Shown: positions 49,203-58,397 of the stretch, piece after piece | How the letters are laid out: each line of letters opens with the position of its first letter | Numbering within the stretch: the first letter of the stretch is position 1 | Origin: Acidimicrobiales bacterium | Lineage (GTDB): Bacteria; Actinomycetota; Acidimicrobiia; Acidimicrobiales; SZUA-35 | Length of the DNA: 64,000 nt | NCBI GenBank assembly: GCA_041394265.1 | Contig: JAWKIO010000005.1 | Span: 1,984,001 to 2,048,000 of the forward strand | Direction of reading: 5' to 3' | Program-made: the position numbers and the translations under genes | The notes under the pieces: generated by a model | What the model saw: only the letters and a program-made list of their open reading frames with translations | The model's database searches: none | What the model was told of the DNA's origin: nothing

Positions 49203-51320
49203 TCAGTGGGCGGACGCTCCAGCCGACACACGCACCGGGATCCCCGTCATATGAGCCTGGCTCGACAGCGGCTCGAAGGCGCCCGGCCCACTCGGCAACA
49301 GGGCGTTCGGATTCGTGCCCGGGTAGGTGCTGGCGACGCTGAGCGAGGGGCTCGCTGAGTGGCCCCATCCGTGCACCATCGACACTACGCCCGACATCAA
49401 CGAGTCATCGATCTCGATCGTCGCCGTGACCGATCCGTGGTCACTGGTGACGATGACCTCGTCGCCATCGGCGAGCGCCAACCGCGCAGCATCGGCCGGG
49501 TCGATCCCGAGTGGATTGTTGGTGCGGCCCGAACGGTGCATCCGGTCGAGGTTCGACATCCACGTGTTGTGCATCCACACATCGCGCTTGTGGATCAGGT
49601 GCAGCGTGCCATCGCTCGCCGCTGTCTCGGCAGCCGAGAAGAAGTCCTCGCACCGGTCGATCGCCTCGGCGAAGGCCGGCGGGCAGCAGTCGACGCGACC
49701 GTCCTCGGTCTGGACCTGCTGGTCGTAGAACGATCCCGGGGCCGGCCGATCGAGCACGACCACCTCACTCGTCGCCCGCAGCGTCTCGAGTTCGACGTCG
49801 GCACCTTTGCGCAGCAGATGGGCCCATTTGCCCCACGGGTCCGGTGTCTCGGTGTCGAGCAGGGACTCCCCGCCCAGCTCCTGGATCAGCCGGTGGGCGA
49901 TCCACCACTCAGGTCGGCGTTCCGCCCGGGGCTCGACCACGGCCGGGGTGAACTGAGCGAAGGGTTGGTAGCTGGTCCCGATGTTGACGATGTTGAGGTC
50001 TTCTCGCTCGTACATGTCGGTACCGGGGAGTCGAACGTGGGCGAGCTCGGACGTTGCGCTCGGGTAGATGTCGACCACGACCAGCAGCTCCAGCTGCTCG
50101 AAGGCCTTGGCCAACCGCTCCTGCCCCGCGATCGACAGCAGCGGATTGCCGGCCCACACGAACATCGCTCGCACGGGTTCGTCGGCGTCGAGGATGGCGT
50201 CGGCCATCAACGTGCCGGGAAGATTGCCGGCGCGGAGCCGACCGAATTCGGTCTCGACGTAGCGCTGCTCGGTCACCCCTCGGCCGGACACCGCGTTGGG
50301 GAAGAAGCCATCACTCTTGAGGTTGCCGCCGTCGACGTCGAGCCGGCCGGTCACGAACGAGAGCATGTGGACCAGCCAGTAGGCGAGCGTGCCCTGACGA
50401 CCCATGTTGATCCCCGTCGAGGCGTGCACCGAGGCCCGTGGGGTCGACACCCACGCCCGCGCCAGTTCGCGCACCGTCGCAGCCGCGACCCCGGTCACGG
50501 CTTCGGTGCGCTCGGCCGGATAGCGACTGATGAAGTCGCGCAGCTCGGCGACGTGGGAGCCGTGTCGTTCGATGACCTGTCGATCGAACCCGTCGAGGCT
50601 GTCGATCTCGTGCAGTAACGACGCCAGGAACCAGACATCGGTGTCAGGCCGGAGCTGGACTGTGTCGCCGATACCCCCTTCGGGTGTCTCGATCCGACGA
50701 GGATTGACGAAGACGAAACGGGCGCCGCTCGACGCCGCTCGTTTCATCTTCCCGAGCACATTGGGCACCGAGTAGAACGACGCCTGTGAGGCCCGTGGGT
50801 TCTCGCCGATCACGAGGCAGAGGTCGGTCCGGTCCAGGTCGGGGATCGGATGGACGAGGCTCGAGCCGAAGACGGCCTCACTGGCCACGAACTTGTTGGC
50901 ACAGTCCTGGGTGCCGGAGCTGAACGTCCGCCGGATGCCGGCCGCGGCCAGAAACTGGCCGATGTGCTGTTGCCCGAGAGCGTTGAATGCTGTCGGATTG
51001 CCGATGTAGGCCGCGACGCTCGAAGCTCCGTGTCGGCCACGGATGTCATCGAGCCGACCGACGATGGTGGCCATCGCTTCGTCCCACGACACGTCGTGCC
51101 ATGTCCCATCGGCGGAGCGAACGCCGGGTTGGTCGAGACGATCGGGGTCGTTGTGCAGGTCGACCATGGCCAAGCCCTTGTGGCAGGCGAAGCCTTCCGA
51201 TACCGGATGGTCGCGATCCGGCGTGAGTTTGGTCAGCTTCCCATCCTCGATGCGAGCCACGAGCCCGCACGACGGCTCGCAGACTCGGCAGAAGGTACGA
51301 ACATCGCGGGAGTCGCTCAT
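49203..51320 (-). CDS. Molybdopterin oxidoreductase (formate dehydrogenase/BisC-like)
   Basis: The 705-residue protein has an N-terminal [4Fe-4S] site with Cys11, Cys14, Cys18 and Cys46 (FCRVCEPSCGLVARIEDGK...GFACHKG), a Mo-bis-MGD core (GIRRTFSSGTQDCANKFVAS with a possible Mo-ligand Cys, LCLVIGENPRASQASF, STGINMGRQGTLAYWLVHML) and a C-terminal dinucleotide-binding domain. No Tat signal is present, so it is cytosolic. Electron partner and substrate are unknown; no ferredoxin or quinone subunit lies beside it. It faces the HMA-CDF gene tail to tail. Confidence 0.88.
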   Translation of the reverse strand: MSDSRDVRTFCRVCEPSCGLVARIEDGKLTKLTPDRDHPVSEGFACHKGLAMVDLHNDPDRLDQPGVRSADGTWHDVSWDEAMATIVGRLDDIRGRHGASSVAAYIGNPTAFNALGQQHIGQFLAAAGIRRTFSSGTQDCANKFVASEAVFGSSLVHPIPDLDRTDLCLVIGENPRASQASFYSVPNVLGKMKRAASSGARFVFVNPRRIETPEGGIGDTVQLRPDTDVWFLASLLHEIDSLDGFDRQVIERHGSHVAELRDFISRYPAERTEAVTGVAAATVRELARAWVSTPRASVHASTGINMGRQGTLAYWLVHMLSFVTGRLDVDGGNLKSDGFFPNAVSGRGVTEQRYVETEFGRLRAGNLPGTLMADAILDADEPVRAMFVWAGNPLLSIAGQERLAKAFEQLELLVVVDIYPSATSELAHVRLPGTDMYEREDLNIVNIGTSYQPFAQFTPAVVEPRAERRPEWWIAHRLIQELGGESLLDTETPDPWGKWAHLLRKGADVELETLRATSEVVVLDRPAPGSFYDQQVQTEDGRVDCCPPAFAEAIDRCEDFFSAAETAASDGTLHLIHKRDVWMHNTWMSNLDRMHRSGRTNNPLGIDPADAARLALADGDEVIVTSDHGSVTATIEIDDSLMSGVVSMVHGWGHSASPSLSVASTYPGTNPNALLPSGPGAFEPLSSQAHMTGIPVRVSAGASAH

Positions 51321-51479
51321 GGCCGGAAGCTAGCAAGCCCCCCGGCGTCGAGCCCATCGGCGGAGGGGGCGAAGGAGCGATCGCCTGATCGGGGTTCGAC
51401 GGGCGGTGGGGTCTACGGTTCCGCAACCACGTCCGGCGGTCGAGCTTGCCGACCGCCGACCTCACGAGAAGGGAGTGTC

Positions 51480-52361
51480 ATGACCGCCGATACGTCGTCC
51501 TCGACTGCCATCGAACTCCGGATCGACCCACGTTCTCGACCCGTGGGTACCGGACAGGTCCAGCGGTTGTTGCCATTCCGCCAGCGGCGGATGGTGGGGC
51601 CGTTCATCTTCGTCGACCTGATCGGCCCGGAGACACTGACGCCCGGTGCCGGTATCGACATCGACGCTCATCCGCACATCGGGCTCTCGACCCTGACGTA
51701 TCTGTTCCAAGGGAGGATGGTCCATCGGGACTCGACCGGCGCCGTGCAGACGATCGAGCCTGGCGCCGTGAACTGGATGACGGCAGGCGCCGGCGTCACC
51801 CATACCGAGCGTTCTCTCGAAGCGGACCGGACCACCACGCGTCCTCTCCACGGGATGCAGATCTGGGTGGCGCTGCCGACCGAGCTGGAGGATGGTGCAG
51901 CATCGTTCGAACATCTCGCTGCGAGCGACCTTTCCGCCGAACAGCGTGGGGCGTCCACGGTTCGGGTCGCCGTTGGCTCTGCCTGGGGTGTCGACTCTCC
52001 GATCGCCGGTTCCTCCCCCATGGTCCTGGCCGACCTCGAACTCGTCGACGGATCGCCGATCCCGGTCGACCGCAGCCTACGCGAGGTGGCTGTGGTGGTC
52101 ATCGAAGGCGAGGCGACGGTCAACGACGAGGCCCTGGTCGCCGGCCAACTCGCCGTTCTTCGCCCGGACGTCGCCTCCGAGCTGGCCGGGCAGGCCCGGG
52201 TCATGCTCCTGGGCGGCGATCCGGTCGGTCCGCGCCACATCTGGTGGAACTTCGTGAGTAGTGATCCAGACCGGATCGAGGCGGCGAAGACCGACTGGGC
52301 AGCGCAGCGATTCCCGCTGGTGCCGGGTGACCATCAGTCCTTCGTGCCTCTTCCGAGCTGA
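51480..52361 (+). CDS. Pirin-family protein
   Basis: The ATG at 51480 gives 293 residues of the pirin bicupin. Metal-binding residues appear in DIDAHPHIGLSTLTYLFQG and in GAGVTHTERSLEADR. Bacterial pirins bind iron and can act as quercetin dioxygenases or regulators. AAGGGAG precedes the start. Its last 28 bases overlap the end of the monooxygenase gene on the other strand. Confidence 0.92.
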   Translation: MTADTSSSTAIELRIDPRSRPVGTGQVQRLLPFRQRRMVGPFIFVDLIGPETLTPGAGIDIDAHPHIGLSTLTYLFQGRMVHRDSTGAVQTIEPGAVNWMTAGAGVTHTERSLEADRTTTRPLHGMQIWVALPTELEDGAASFEHLAASDLSAEQRGASTVRVAVGSAWGVDSPIAGSSPMVLADLELVDGSPIPVDRSLREVAVVVIEGEATVNDEALVAGQLAVLRPDVASELAGQARVMLLGGDPVGPRHIWWNFVSSDPDRIEAAKTDWAAQRFPLVPGDHQSFVPLPS

Positions 52362-54184
52362 GCGTCGCTCTCATCGAGCGTGCGCCCGTCGAGCTCGAGT
52401 CCGGGAAGGGTCCCGGTCGAGCGCCAGTCCTCGAGCAGCTGGTTGAACTTCGCCGGGCCGGCCGGGTAGGCGCCGGCGAATCCGCTCCCGCCCTTCGGCT
52501 GACCCTCGTTGTTGTAGTAGCCGGGCGTGCATTCGGCGAGGAACCCACCGCCCCCGATGTAAAAGCCACGCAGGAGCTCGAGCCAGCCCTCGACCCCGTC
52601 CTCGGACGGCTCGACCGTTCGTGCGTCGCGCGAAGTGGTCTCGTCGATGATGTAGGAGATGTGGCGGGCCTGCTCGTCGAACATCGAAGTCATGTTCAGG
52701 TCGAAGGCGTTCTGGGACACCCCGATGTAGAACCAGTTGGGGAAGCCTCGTGTCGTGAACCCGTGCAGGGTCTTGAGGCCGTCGCTCCAGTGATCGAACA
52801 GCGACAGGCCGTCGCGCCCGTTCACCTCGATGCCCAGCCGACGGCGGAACTCCGACGAGATCTCGAAGCCGGTGGCGTACACGATCAGATCGACCTCGTA
52901 CTCCTCACCGCCGGCGACCACGCCCCTTTCGGTGATCCGCTCCACCCCCTTGGCGTCGCTCACGTCGACGAGGGTGACATTGTCGCGGTTGAAGCACGGC
53001 AGGTACTCGTCGTTGAACGTCGGGCGCTTGCACATCACCCGGTACCAGGGCTTGAGCGCCTCGGCGGTGGCGGGGTCGTCCACCACCTCGTCGACGCGGC
53101 GGCGGAGCTCCTCCATCTTTGCCATGTCGCTCAGCTCGACGACGAGGTTGCGTTCCTCCCGGGTCTTCGGTTGGTTGGCACCCTTCGGTGAGCTGATGGC
53201 CCGGAAGATGTCGGTCCAACCGTCGTCGATCAGGTCGTCATCGACCGGGCGGCCGGCGGCCTGCTGGGTGAAGTTCTCGCGTCGGCGGCGCTGCCAGCCG
53301 GGCTCGAGTGAGGCAAACCAGTCGGGGTCGGTCGGGCGGTTCCGCCGCCAGTCCACCGTGGATGGGGTGCGTTGGAAGACATACAGATGGCCGGCGTCCC
53401 TCGCCAGGCGTGGCACGCACTGGATCGCCGTCGCACCAGTGCCGATCACGGCGACCCGCTTGTCGGCCAGATTGGTCATGGGCGCGTCGGTGTCGCCTCC
53501 GGTGTAGGCGTAGTCCCAGCGGCTGGTGTGGAACGAGTGGCCCTCGAACGACTCGATACCCGGGATGCCAGGCAGCTTCGCCCGAGTGGTGGTGCCCATG
53601 GCCATGATGACGAAGCGAGCCTTGACGTCATCGCCACGATCGGTCGACACGTGCCACCGCCCAAGCCCGTCGTCCCAGTCGATCGATCGGACGCGCGTCT
53701 GGAAGATCGCCCGCTCGTACAGGCCGTAGTGCTGACCGATTCGCTGCGAGTGCCCGAAGATCTCCTTGACGTAGGCGTACTTCTCCTTCGGCACATAGCC
53801 CAGCTCCTCCAGGAGCGGGAGGTAGCAGTAGGCGTCGGTGTCGCACTGGGCGCCGGGGTAGCGGTTCCAGTACCACGTGCCCCCGAAGTCGCTTCCCGCT
53901 TCGACGATTCGGAAATTCGTCAGACCTCGCTCGCTGAGACGGGCCGCCGCGAGGAGACCGCTGAAGCCGCCGCCGATGATGGCGATGTCGGTCTCATCGG
54001 TGATGGGTTCGCGATCGAAGGTCGGGTCGGCGTAGGGGTCACCCTCGGCGAAGTGTGCGTACTCGCCCGCCATCTCGAGGTACTGATCGGCACCATTCGT
54101 CCGCAGACGCTTGTCGCGCTCGCGCCGGTACCGCTCGCGCACGGCGTCGGGGTCGAAGTCGAAGTCGGTCACCGATCGAGTCAT
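52334..54184 (-). CDS. Flavin-containing monooxygenase, Baeyer-Villiger type
   Basis: The ATG at 54184 gives 616 residues. FAD-binding GGGFSGLLAA lies at residues 71-80, the Baeyer-Villiger fingerprint FEGHSFHTSRWD at residues 213-224, and the NADPH-binding VAVIGTGATAIQCVP around 244-258. The N-terminal extension (DAVRERYRRERDKRLRTNGA) is typical of the cyclohexanone/phenylacetone monooxygenase branch. It would insert oxygen into ketones using NADPH and O2. Substrate cannot be read from the sequence. Confidence 0.92.
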   Translation of the reverse strand: MTRSVTDFDFDPDAVRERYRRERDKRLRTNGADQYLEMAGEYAHFAEGDPYADPTFDREPITDETDIAIIGGGFSGLLAAARLSERGLTNFRIVEAGSDFGGTWYWNRYPGAQCDTDAYCYLPLLEELGYVPKEKYAYVKEIFGHSQRIGQHYGLYERAIFQTRVRSIDWDDGLGRWHVSTDRGDDVKARFVIMAMGTTTRAKLPGIPGIESFEGHSFHTSRWDYAYTGGDTDAPMTNLADKRVAVIGTGATAIQCVPRLARDAGHLYVFQRTPSTVDWRRNRPTDPDWFASLEPGWQRRRRENFTQQAAGRPVDDDLIDDGWTDIFRAISSPKGANQPKTREERNLVVELSDMAKMEELRRRVDEVVDDPATAEALKPWYRVMCKRPTFNDEYLPCFNRDNVTLVDVSDAKGVERITERGVVAGGEEYEVDLIVYATGFEISSEFRRRLGIEVNGRDGLSLFDHWSDGLKTLHGFTTRGFPNWFYIGVSQNAFDLNMTSMFDEQARHISYIIDETTSRDARTVEPSEDGVEGWLELLRGFYIGGGGFLAECTPGYYNNEGQPKGGSGFAGAYPAGPAKFNQLLEDWRSTGTLPGLELDGRTLDESDAQLGRGTKD

Positions 54185-54327
54185 ACATCGGACGCTAGAA
54201 GCTCTGGCCGGCACGGTCGAAACCGTCGCTCGGAGTGCGATGCAACACTCGAACGCACGACTCGATACCGGGATGATGTAGCAGGTCGTCCAATCGGGGA
54301 GGATCGACGAGACCAGGGGGTAACAAC

Positions 54328-55473
54328 ATGCAGATCGGACAGGGTTCGCTCAGCGGACTGGCTCGGCTCCGGAACTTCGAGCGGCATCGCCTGTCGTCGT
54401 GGGATCGGACCGGCGGCAACATGGACAACGTGCGAATCGCGCCGGGCGAACGGGTCGTGCTCGGCGAGATCGACGGCGCCGGATGCGTCAAACACATCTG
54501 GATGACGATGATGAGCATGCCGGCGGAGCCGCACGAACTGTGCGGCACGGTCCTGCGGTGCTACTGGGACGGCGAATCGTCGCCAAGCGTCGAGGTGCCG
54601 CTCGGTGACTTCTTCGGCGTGGGCTTCGGGCTGCGCCGCAACTTCGCCTCGCTGCCGCTGCAGATGAGCCCCGAGAATGGCAAGGGCATGAGCTGCTGGT
54701 TCCCCATGCCCTTTGCCGACGGTGCCCGATTCGAGATCGAGAACCAAGGCGAGCATCACCGTTTCCTCTACTACTACATCGACTACGAGGCCTACCCGGA
54801 GCTCGACGAGGACCTGGCCAGGTTCCACGCCTGGTGGAACCGACGGAACCCGAGCGCCGGTACGGCGAGGACGAAGGGTTACGGCCGCACCGACTACTAC
54901 CGCGACGATCGGCCCGTGGGTGCCGGCCTCGGGCTGGACCTGAAGGACCTTTCGAAGGGGCCGTGGCGAGAGCCGAACCTCGACGGGGCCGACAACTACG
55001 TGATCCTGCACGTCGAGGGTGAGGGCCAGTACGTGGGATGCAACCTGAACGTCGATGTCTTCGAGCGCCAGGTCAACGACTGGTACGGCGAGGGCGACGA
55101 CATGATCTTCATCGACGGCGAACCGTGGCCGCCGCGTCTCCATGGCACCGGCACCGAGGATTACTTCGACACGGCCTTCTGCCCGGCCCAGGAGTTCTCG
55201 GCGCCGTACCACGGGATCACCGTGTACAGCGGCGATCCGTCGTGGCCATGGGGCGGCAAGAACTCGATGTATCGCTTCCATGTCGAGGATCCGATCCGCT
55301 TCCGAACCGAGGTCAGGGTGACCATCGAAACCGGCCACGACAATGCGCTGGCCAACGACTACTCGAGCACCGCCTACTGGTACCAGCGCAGTCGGAGCCA
55401 GCCGCTCACACCATTGCCGCCGCTCGCCGACCGGCTGCCACGACCTGATGTGGACATCCACGGCCGAGGCTGA
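54328..55473 (+). CDS. DUF2961 (GH172-like) protein
   Basis: The 381-residue protein matches DUF2961, a jelly-roll family that includes GH172 enzymes acting on fructofuranosides and arabinofuranosides. Visible landmarks are HIWMTMMSMPAEPH, VEVPLGDFFGVGFG, SCWFPMPFADGARFEI and LHGTGTEDYFDTAFCPAQEF, where the GTE block is likely catalytic. There is no signal peptide, so it is cytosolic. It is divergent from the monooxygenase gene. Confidence 0.85.
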   Translation: MQIGQGSLSGLARLRNFERHRLSSWDRTGGNMDNVRIAPGERVVLGEIDGAGCVKHIWMTMMSMPAEPHELCGTVLRCYWDGESSPSVEVPLGDFFGVGFGLRRNFASLPLQMSPENGKGMSCWFPMPFADGARFEIENQGEHHRFLYYYIDYEAYPELDEDLARFHAWWNRRNPSAGTARTKGYGRTDYYRDDRPVGAGLGLDLKDLSKGPWREPNLDGADNYVILHVEGEGQYVGCNLNVDVFERQVNDWYGEGDDMIFIDGEPWPPRLHGTGTEDYFDTAFCPAQEFSAPYHGITVYSGDPSWPWGGKNSMYRFHVEDPIRFRTEVRVTIETGHDNALANDYSSTAYWYQRSRSQPLTPLPPLADRLPRPDVDIHGRG

Positions 55474-55511
55474 TCTCCAACAGTGCCAGGCGCTGCTGGG
55501 GCGTCACGACC

Positions 55512-56057
55512 TCAGGCGCGGTTGCTCCAATTGGGGTCGCGTCCCACGAACGCCATGAGGCGACGGACCGGGTCGGGGCCGGGATCGCCGGGAAACCTCG
55601 GTCCGTAGTGGCCGGAGTTGCGGAGCATGTCCTCCATCTGCTCCATGCCGGTCACCATCTCCTCGCAGACGGCCGGATCGAGGCCGTCATCGACCCCGGC
55701 CGACCGGGCGAGGTCCCACGTGTGCATGAACACGTCGCCGAGGTAGACCTGCGCCACGATCTCGGCGATCGACTTGGTGCCGAGGAACTCGTGTGTGATC
55801 GTCTCGCCTCCCCGATCGGCGAGCAGGGATCGCAAGGCAGCATCTTGTGTCCGCCATGATCCGACCGGGTCGTCGAGCGTGCCCATCGGAATCTCCACTC
55901 CGCACGAGCCGAGCAGGCCGGGGAGCCACGTGGTGAGGTGGTCAACGATGTCACGGGCACGCCACTCGGGAACCGGGGTGGGGGCGTCCCAGTCGTTCAC
56001 CGAGTCGACGACGGCGCCAAACCGGTCGGCGATGGCCGGGTAATCGGAAGCGTCCAT
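55512..56057 (-). CDS. TIGR03086-like / maleylpyruvate isomerase-fold protein
   Basis: The 181-residue protein from the ATG at 56057 has the DinB-like helical fold: PVPEWRARDIVDHLTTWLPG at the start, and DVFMHTWDLARSAGVDDGLD with the metal histidine region in the middle. Relatives bind zinc and mycothiol. A GAGAGGAC ribosome binding site lies inside the end of the 24-residue frame upstream. It belongs to the ArsR operon by position. Confidence 0.82.
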   Translation of the reverse strand: MDASDYPAIADRFGAVVDSVNDWDAPTPVPEWRARDIVDHLTTWLPGLLGSCGVEIPMGTLDDPVGSWRTQDAALRSLLADRGGETITHEFLGTKSIAEIVAQVYLGDVFMHTWDLARSAGVDDGLDPAVCEEMVTGMEQMEDMLRNSGHYGPRFPGDPGPDPVRRLMAFVGRDPNWSNRA

Positions 56058-56062
56058 GATCT

Positions 56063-56137
56063 TCAGTCCTCTCCGACGGCGATCAGCGCGTCGAGTTTGG
56101 TGACGGCGTCGATGACGGCCTCGGGGTAGCGGATCAC
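56063..56137 (-). CDS. 24-residue coupling peptide between ArsR and the next gene
   Basis: A GTG at 56135-56137 overlaps the ArsR stop codon (GTGA) and opens a 24-codon frame (VIRYPEAVIDAVTKLDALIA...) ending five bases before the next ATG. The peptide looks amphipathic and non-random. It may exist only to carry ribosomes to the next gene, or be the end of a lost gene. Confidence 0.4.
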   Translation of the reverse strand: MIRYPEAVIDAVTKLDALIAVGED

Positions 56138-56469
56138 GACGGCTCCTCGCTGAGTTGTTCGAGGACGGCATCGAGACGTCGATAGCGGTCCTCGGCTCGC
56201 TGGCGGTACCGCTCGATCCAGGCCGTCATGAGGTCGAAGACCTCGGCCTCGAGATGCACCGGACTCCGGTGTGCCCCTGTGGTGCGGCTGACGAGCCCGG
56301 CCGATTCGAGCACCTTGAGGTGTTTCGACACGGCCTGGACGCTGATGTCGTAGGGCGCCGCGAGCGCCGACACCGTTTCGTCACCGTCTGCCAATCGAGC
56401 GACCGAGTCTCGGCGGACCGGATCGGAGAGGGCGGCGAAGACCCGGTCGAGCGTTGCGGCTGCGGTCAC
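56134..56469 (-). CDS. ArsR-family transcriptional regulator
   Basis: The 111-residue protein has the ArsR winged helix (VFAALSDPVRRDSVARLADG then SVQAVSKHLKVLESAGLVSR) and lacks the metal cysteines of SmtB, so it probably senses something other than a metal. It leads into the 24-residue frame and the TIGR03086-like enzyme. A GGTGA-N10-TCACC dyad lies upstream. Confidence 0.9.
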   Translation of the reverse strand: MTAAATLDRVFAALSDPVRRDSVARLADGDETVSALAAPYDISVQAVSKHLKVLESAGLVSRTTGAHRSPVHLEAEVFDLMTAWIERYRQRAEDRYRRLDAVLEQLSEEPS

Positions 56470-56486
56470 GATGCGAACGGTAGACA

Positions 56487-56506
56487 GGTGATGCAGTCAT
56501 GTCACC
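56487..56506. promoter_or_regulatory. Candidate ArsR operator
   Basis: GGTGA (56487-56491) and TCACC (56502-56506) are inverted with a 10-base spacer, just upstream of the ArsR start. Confidence 0.4.
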
Positions 56507-56692
56507 CAGTTGGTTGACATTGGCTCTCGTCCTGGAGTCCTGCGGCGGTGTCGGTTGCGTGCCTGCCGGGCCGCCTCGGAAGATCGAGCGTGCTCTCGTC
56601 GCCTGAGAACCGAGGGCGTCGAACCTGACCGATGATTTCGCGTCGTCGGTCTCGTCTACACATCAGACACCCACCGATTCGGAGGCTTCACG

Positions 56693-57112
56693 ATGTCCGT
56701 TCACCCCTACCTCGTCTTCACGAACACCACCCGGGAGGCGATGACCCGCTATCACGAGATCCTCGGTGGCGATCTCCAGATCATGGGATTCGATGAGTTG
56801 CCCCCAGGCGAGGAGATGCCGCCGTTCGAGATCCCCGCCGGCACCGTGATGCACGCCGCGCTGATGTTCGGCGACGGCGACCTGATCATGGCGTCCGATG
56901 ATCCCACGGGCGATGGCGGGGCCATGAAGGGATTCGCCGTCAACCTGACGCTGACCGATCACGACGAGGCCCGGCGGATCTTCGAGGCGTTGGCCGACGG
57001 CGGAGAGATCCAGATGCCGCTCGGCGAGACGTTCTGGTCGCCGCTGTTCGGGTCGTGCCAGGACCGCTTCGGTGTGTCCTGGATGGTCAACATCGAAGGT
57101 GAGCAGCCCTGA
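56693..57112 (+). CDS. VOC-family protein (PhnB-like)
   Basis: The 139-residue protein matches the PhnB branch of the vicinal oxygen chelate fold: HPYLVFTNTTREAMTRYHEI, GTVMHAALMFGDGDLIMASD and SPLFGSCQDRFGVSWMVNIE. PhnB-like proteins lack a fixed reaction and often accompany ECF sigma factors, as here. Its stop overlaps the next start (TGATG). Confidence 0.9.
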   Translation: MSVHPYLVFTNTTREAMTRYHEILGGDLQIMGFDELPPGEEMPPFEIPAGTVMHAALMFGDGDLIMASDDPTGDGGAMKGFAVNLTLTDHDEARRIFEALADGGEIQMPLGETFWSPLFGSCQDRFGVSWMVNIEGEQP

Positions 57113-57342
57113 TGCCACCTGGTCGTCGGCGTATGAGGCAGTTGGTCGACTTCGAGTTGGTCGGCGAGCTGTGCCGGGCCGTGCTGGCCGCTCGTCGCCT
57201 CGGTTGCCACCTCGTGATCGTCGACCCCGACCCGGCGGTCGCGGAACTGCTTGACCTCGCCGGCGTTGGCGACCTCGTCGAGCGGCGCCGCTGCGTTCGG
57301 GCCGACGCTTGCGGTCACGGAGTCCGGAGATACCTACGATGA
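57112..57342 (+). CDS. STAS-like small protein overlapping both neighbours
   Basis: The 76-residue frame starts at the ATG inside the VOC stop (TGATG) and ends overlapping the sigma factor ATG. The core LCRAVLAARRLGCHLVIVDP then DPAVAELLDLAGVGDLVERR resembles the second half of a STAS domain, as in anti-sigma-factor antagonists, but the first half with the phospho-serine is missing. It may be a real miniature regulator or a decaying remnant kept by coupling. Confidence 0.5.
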   Translation: MPPGRRRMRQLVDFELVGELCRAVLAARRLGCHLVIVDPDPAVAELLDLAGVGDLVERRRCVRADACGHGVRRYLR

Positions 57343-58310
57343 CGGCCATGCCGAACCCTGCGGTGGTGCCTGACGCGGCCGAGTTCGAGGCGCACCGCCG
57401 CGCCCTGACCGGCTACTGCTACCGGATGCTCGGCTCGGGGTTCGAAGCGGAGGACGCCGTCCAGGAGACCATGGTCCGGGCGTGGCAAGCCGCCGATCGG
57501 TTCGAAGGGCGGGCCAGCGTGAAGAGCTGGCTGTTCCGGATCGCCCACAACGTCTGCATCGACATGAGCCGCAGCTCACAACGGCGGGCGCTCTCGGTCG
57601 ATCTCGGTCCTGCGTCTCCACCCGACCCGGCGCTGCTCGCCGATGTGCGCCCGGCGGAGACGTGGTTGTCACCGATCCCCGACGCCTCGGTTCTCGACCC
57701 GGGTGGCGATCCGGCCGAGGTCGCTGCGCTCCGAGACTCGGTCCGACTGGCCTTCGTGTCGGCGCTGCAACTCCTCCCCGCCCGCCAGCGGGCGGCGCTC
57801 GTGTTGTGTGAGGTGTTGCACTGGTCGGCGGCCGAGGTCGCCGAGTTGCTCGAGACCTCGTCGGCGTCGGTGAACAGCGCCCTGCAACGAGCCCGAGCCA
57901 GTCTTGCGGTGCGCGACCAGCACCCGAACGGCGCCGATCTCGATCCCGAACTGCTCAGCCGATTCGTCGGTGCCTTCGAGCGCTACGACATGGACGCGCT
58001 GGGCGAGCTGTTCCACAACGATGTACTCCAAACGATGCCGCCCTACGCCATGTGGCTCCAGGGTCGAGATGACCTGCTCGCCTGGTTCGTCGGACCGGGC
58101 GCGGCGTGCGAGGGCTCGAAGCTGCTCGCCACCCGAGCGAATGGTCGCCAGGCCTTCGCCCAGTACAAGCCGGTCCCCTCGGGTGGCTACGCACCGTGGG
58201 CGCTCGTCGTCGTCGAGTCCAGCAACCACCTGATCGGTGAGCTGCACTTCTTCCTCGATACCGACGAGACGTTTCCTCGGTTCGGGTTCCCCGCCCACAT
58301 CGACTCGTAG
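57339..58310 (+). CDS. ECF sigma factor with SnoaL-like C-terminal domain
   Basis: The ATG at 57339 overlaps the previous stop (ATGA), giving 323 residues; the ATG at 57348 is an alternative. Region 2 is LTGYCYRMLGSGFEAEDAVQ to SVKSWLFRIAHNVCIDMSRS, region 4 is LLPARQRAALVLCEVLHWSA. The C-terminal 120 residues (RFVGAFERYDMDALGELFHN) are the SnoaL-like extension of TIGR02960/ECF41-type factors, where the extension replaces an anti-sigma factor. Confidence 0.9.
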   Translation: MTAMPNPAVVPDAAEFEAHRRALTGYCYRMLGSGFEAEDAVQETMVRAWQAADRFEGRASVKSWLFRIAHNVCIDMSRSSQRRALSVDLGPASPPDPALLADVRPAETWLSPIPDASVLDPGGDPAEVAALRDSVRLAFVSALQLLPARQRAALVLCEVLHWSAAEVAELLETSSASVNSALQRARASLAVRDQHPNGADLDPELLSRFVGAFERYDMDALGELFHNDVLQTMPPYAMWLQGRDDLLAWFVGPGAACEGSKLLATRANGRQAFAQYKPVPSGGYAPWALVVVESSNHLIGELHFFLDTDETFPRFGFPAHIDS

Positions 58311-58350
58311 GTCGGGGTCGTCGAGTGAGTGAACACGGCACTCCGCGCTC

Positions 58351-58380
58351 GGATATATATCCTTGCGCATATATACGGGC
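58351..58380. promoter_or_regulatory. AT-rich palindromic operator upstream of ArsR
   Basis: GGATATATATCC (58351-58362) is a perfect 12-bp palindrome, followed by a second TGCGCATATATAC. The AT-rich block stands out in GC-rich DNA and lies 18 bases from the ArsR start, so it probably holds both the -10 region and the ArsR binding site. Confidence 0.55.
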
Positions 58381-58397
58381 AAGTGTATGTTGATCGC

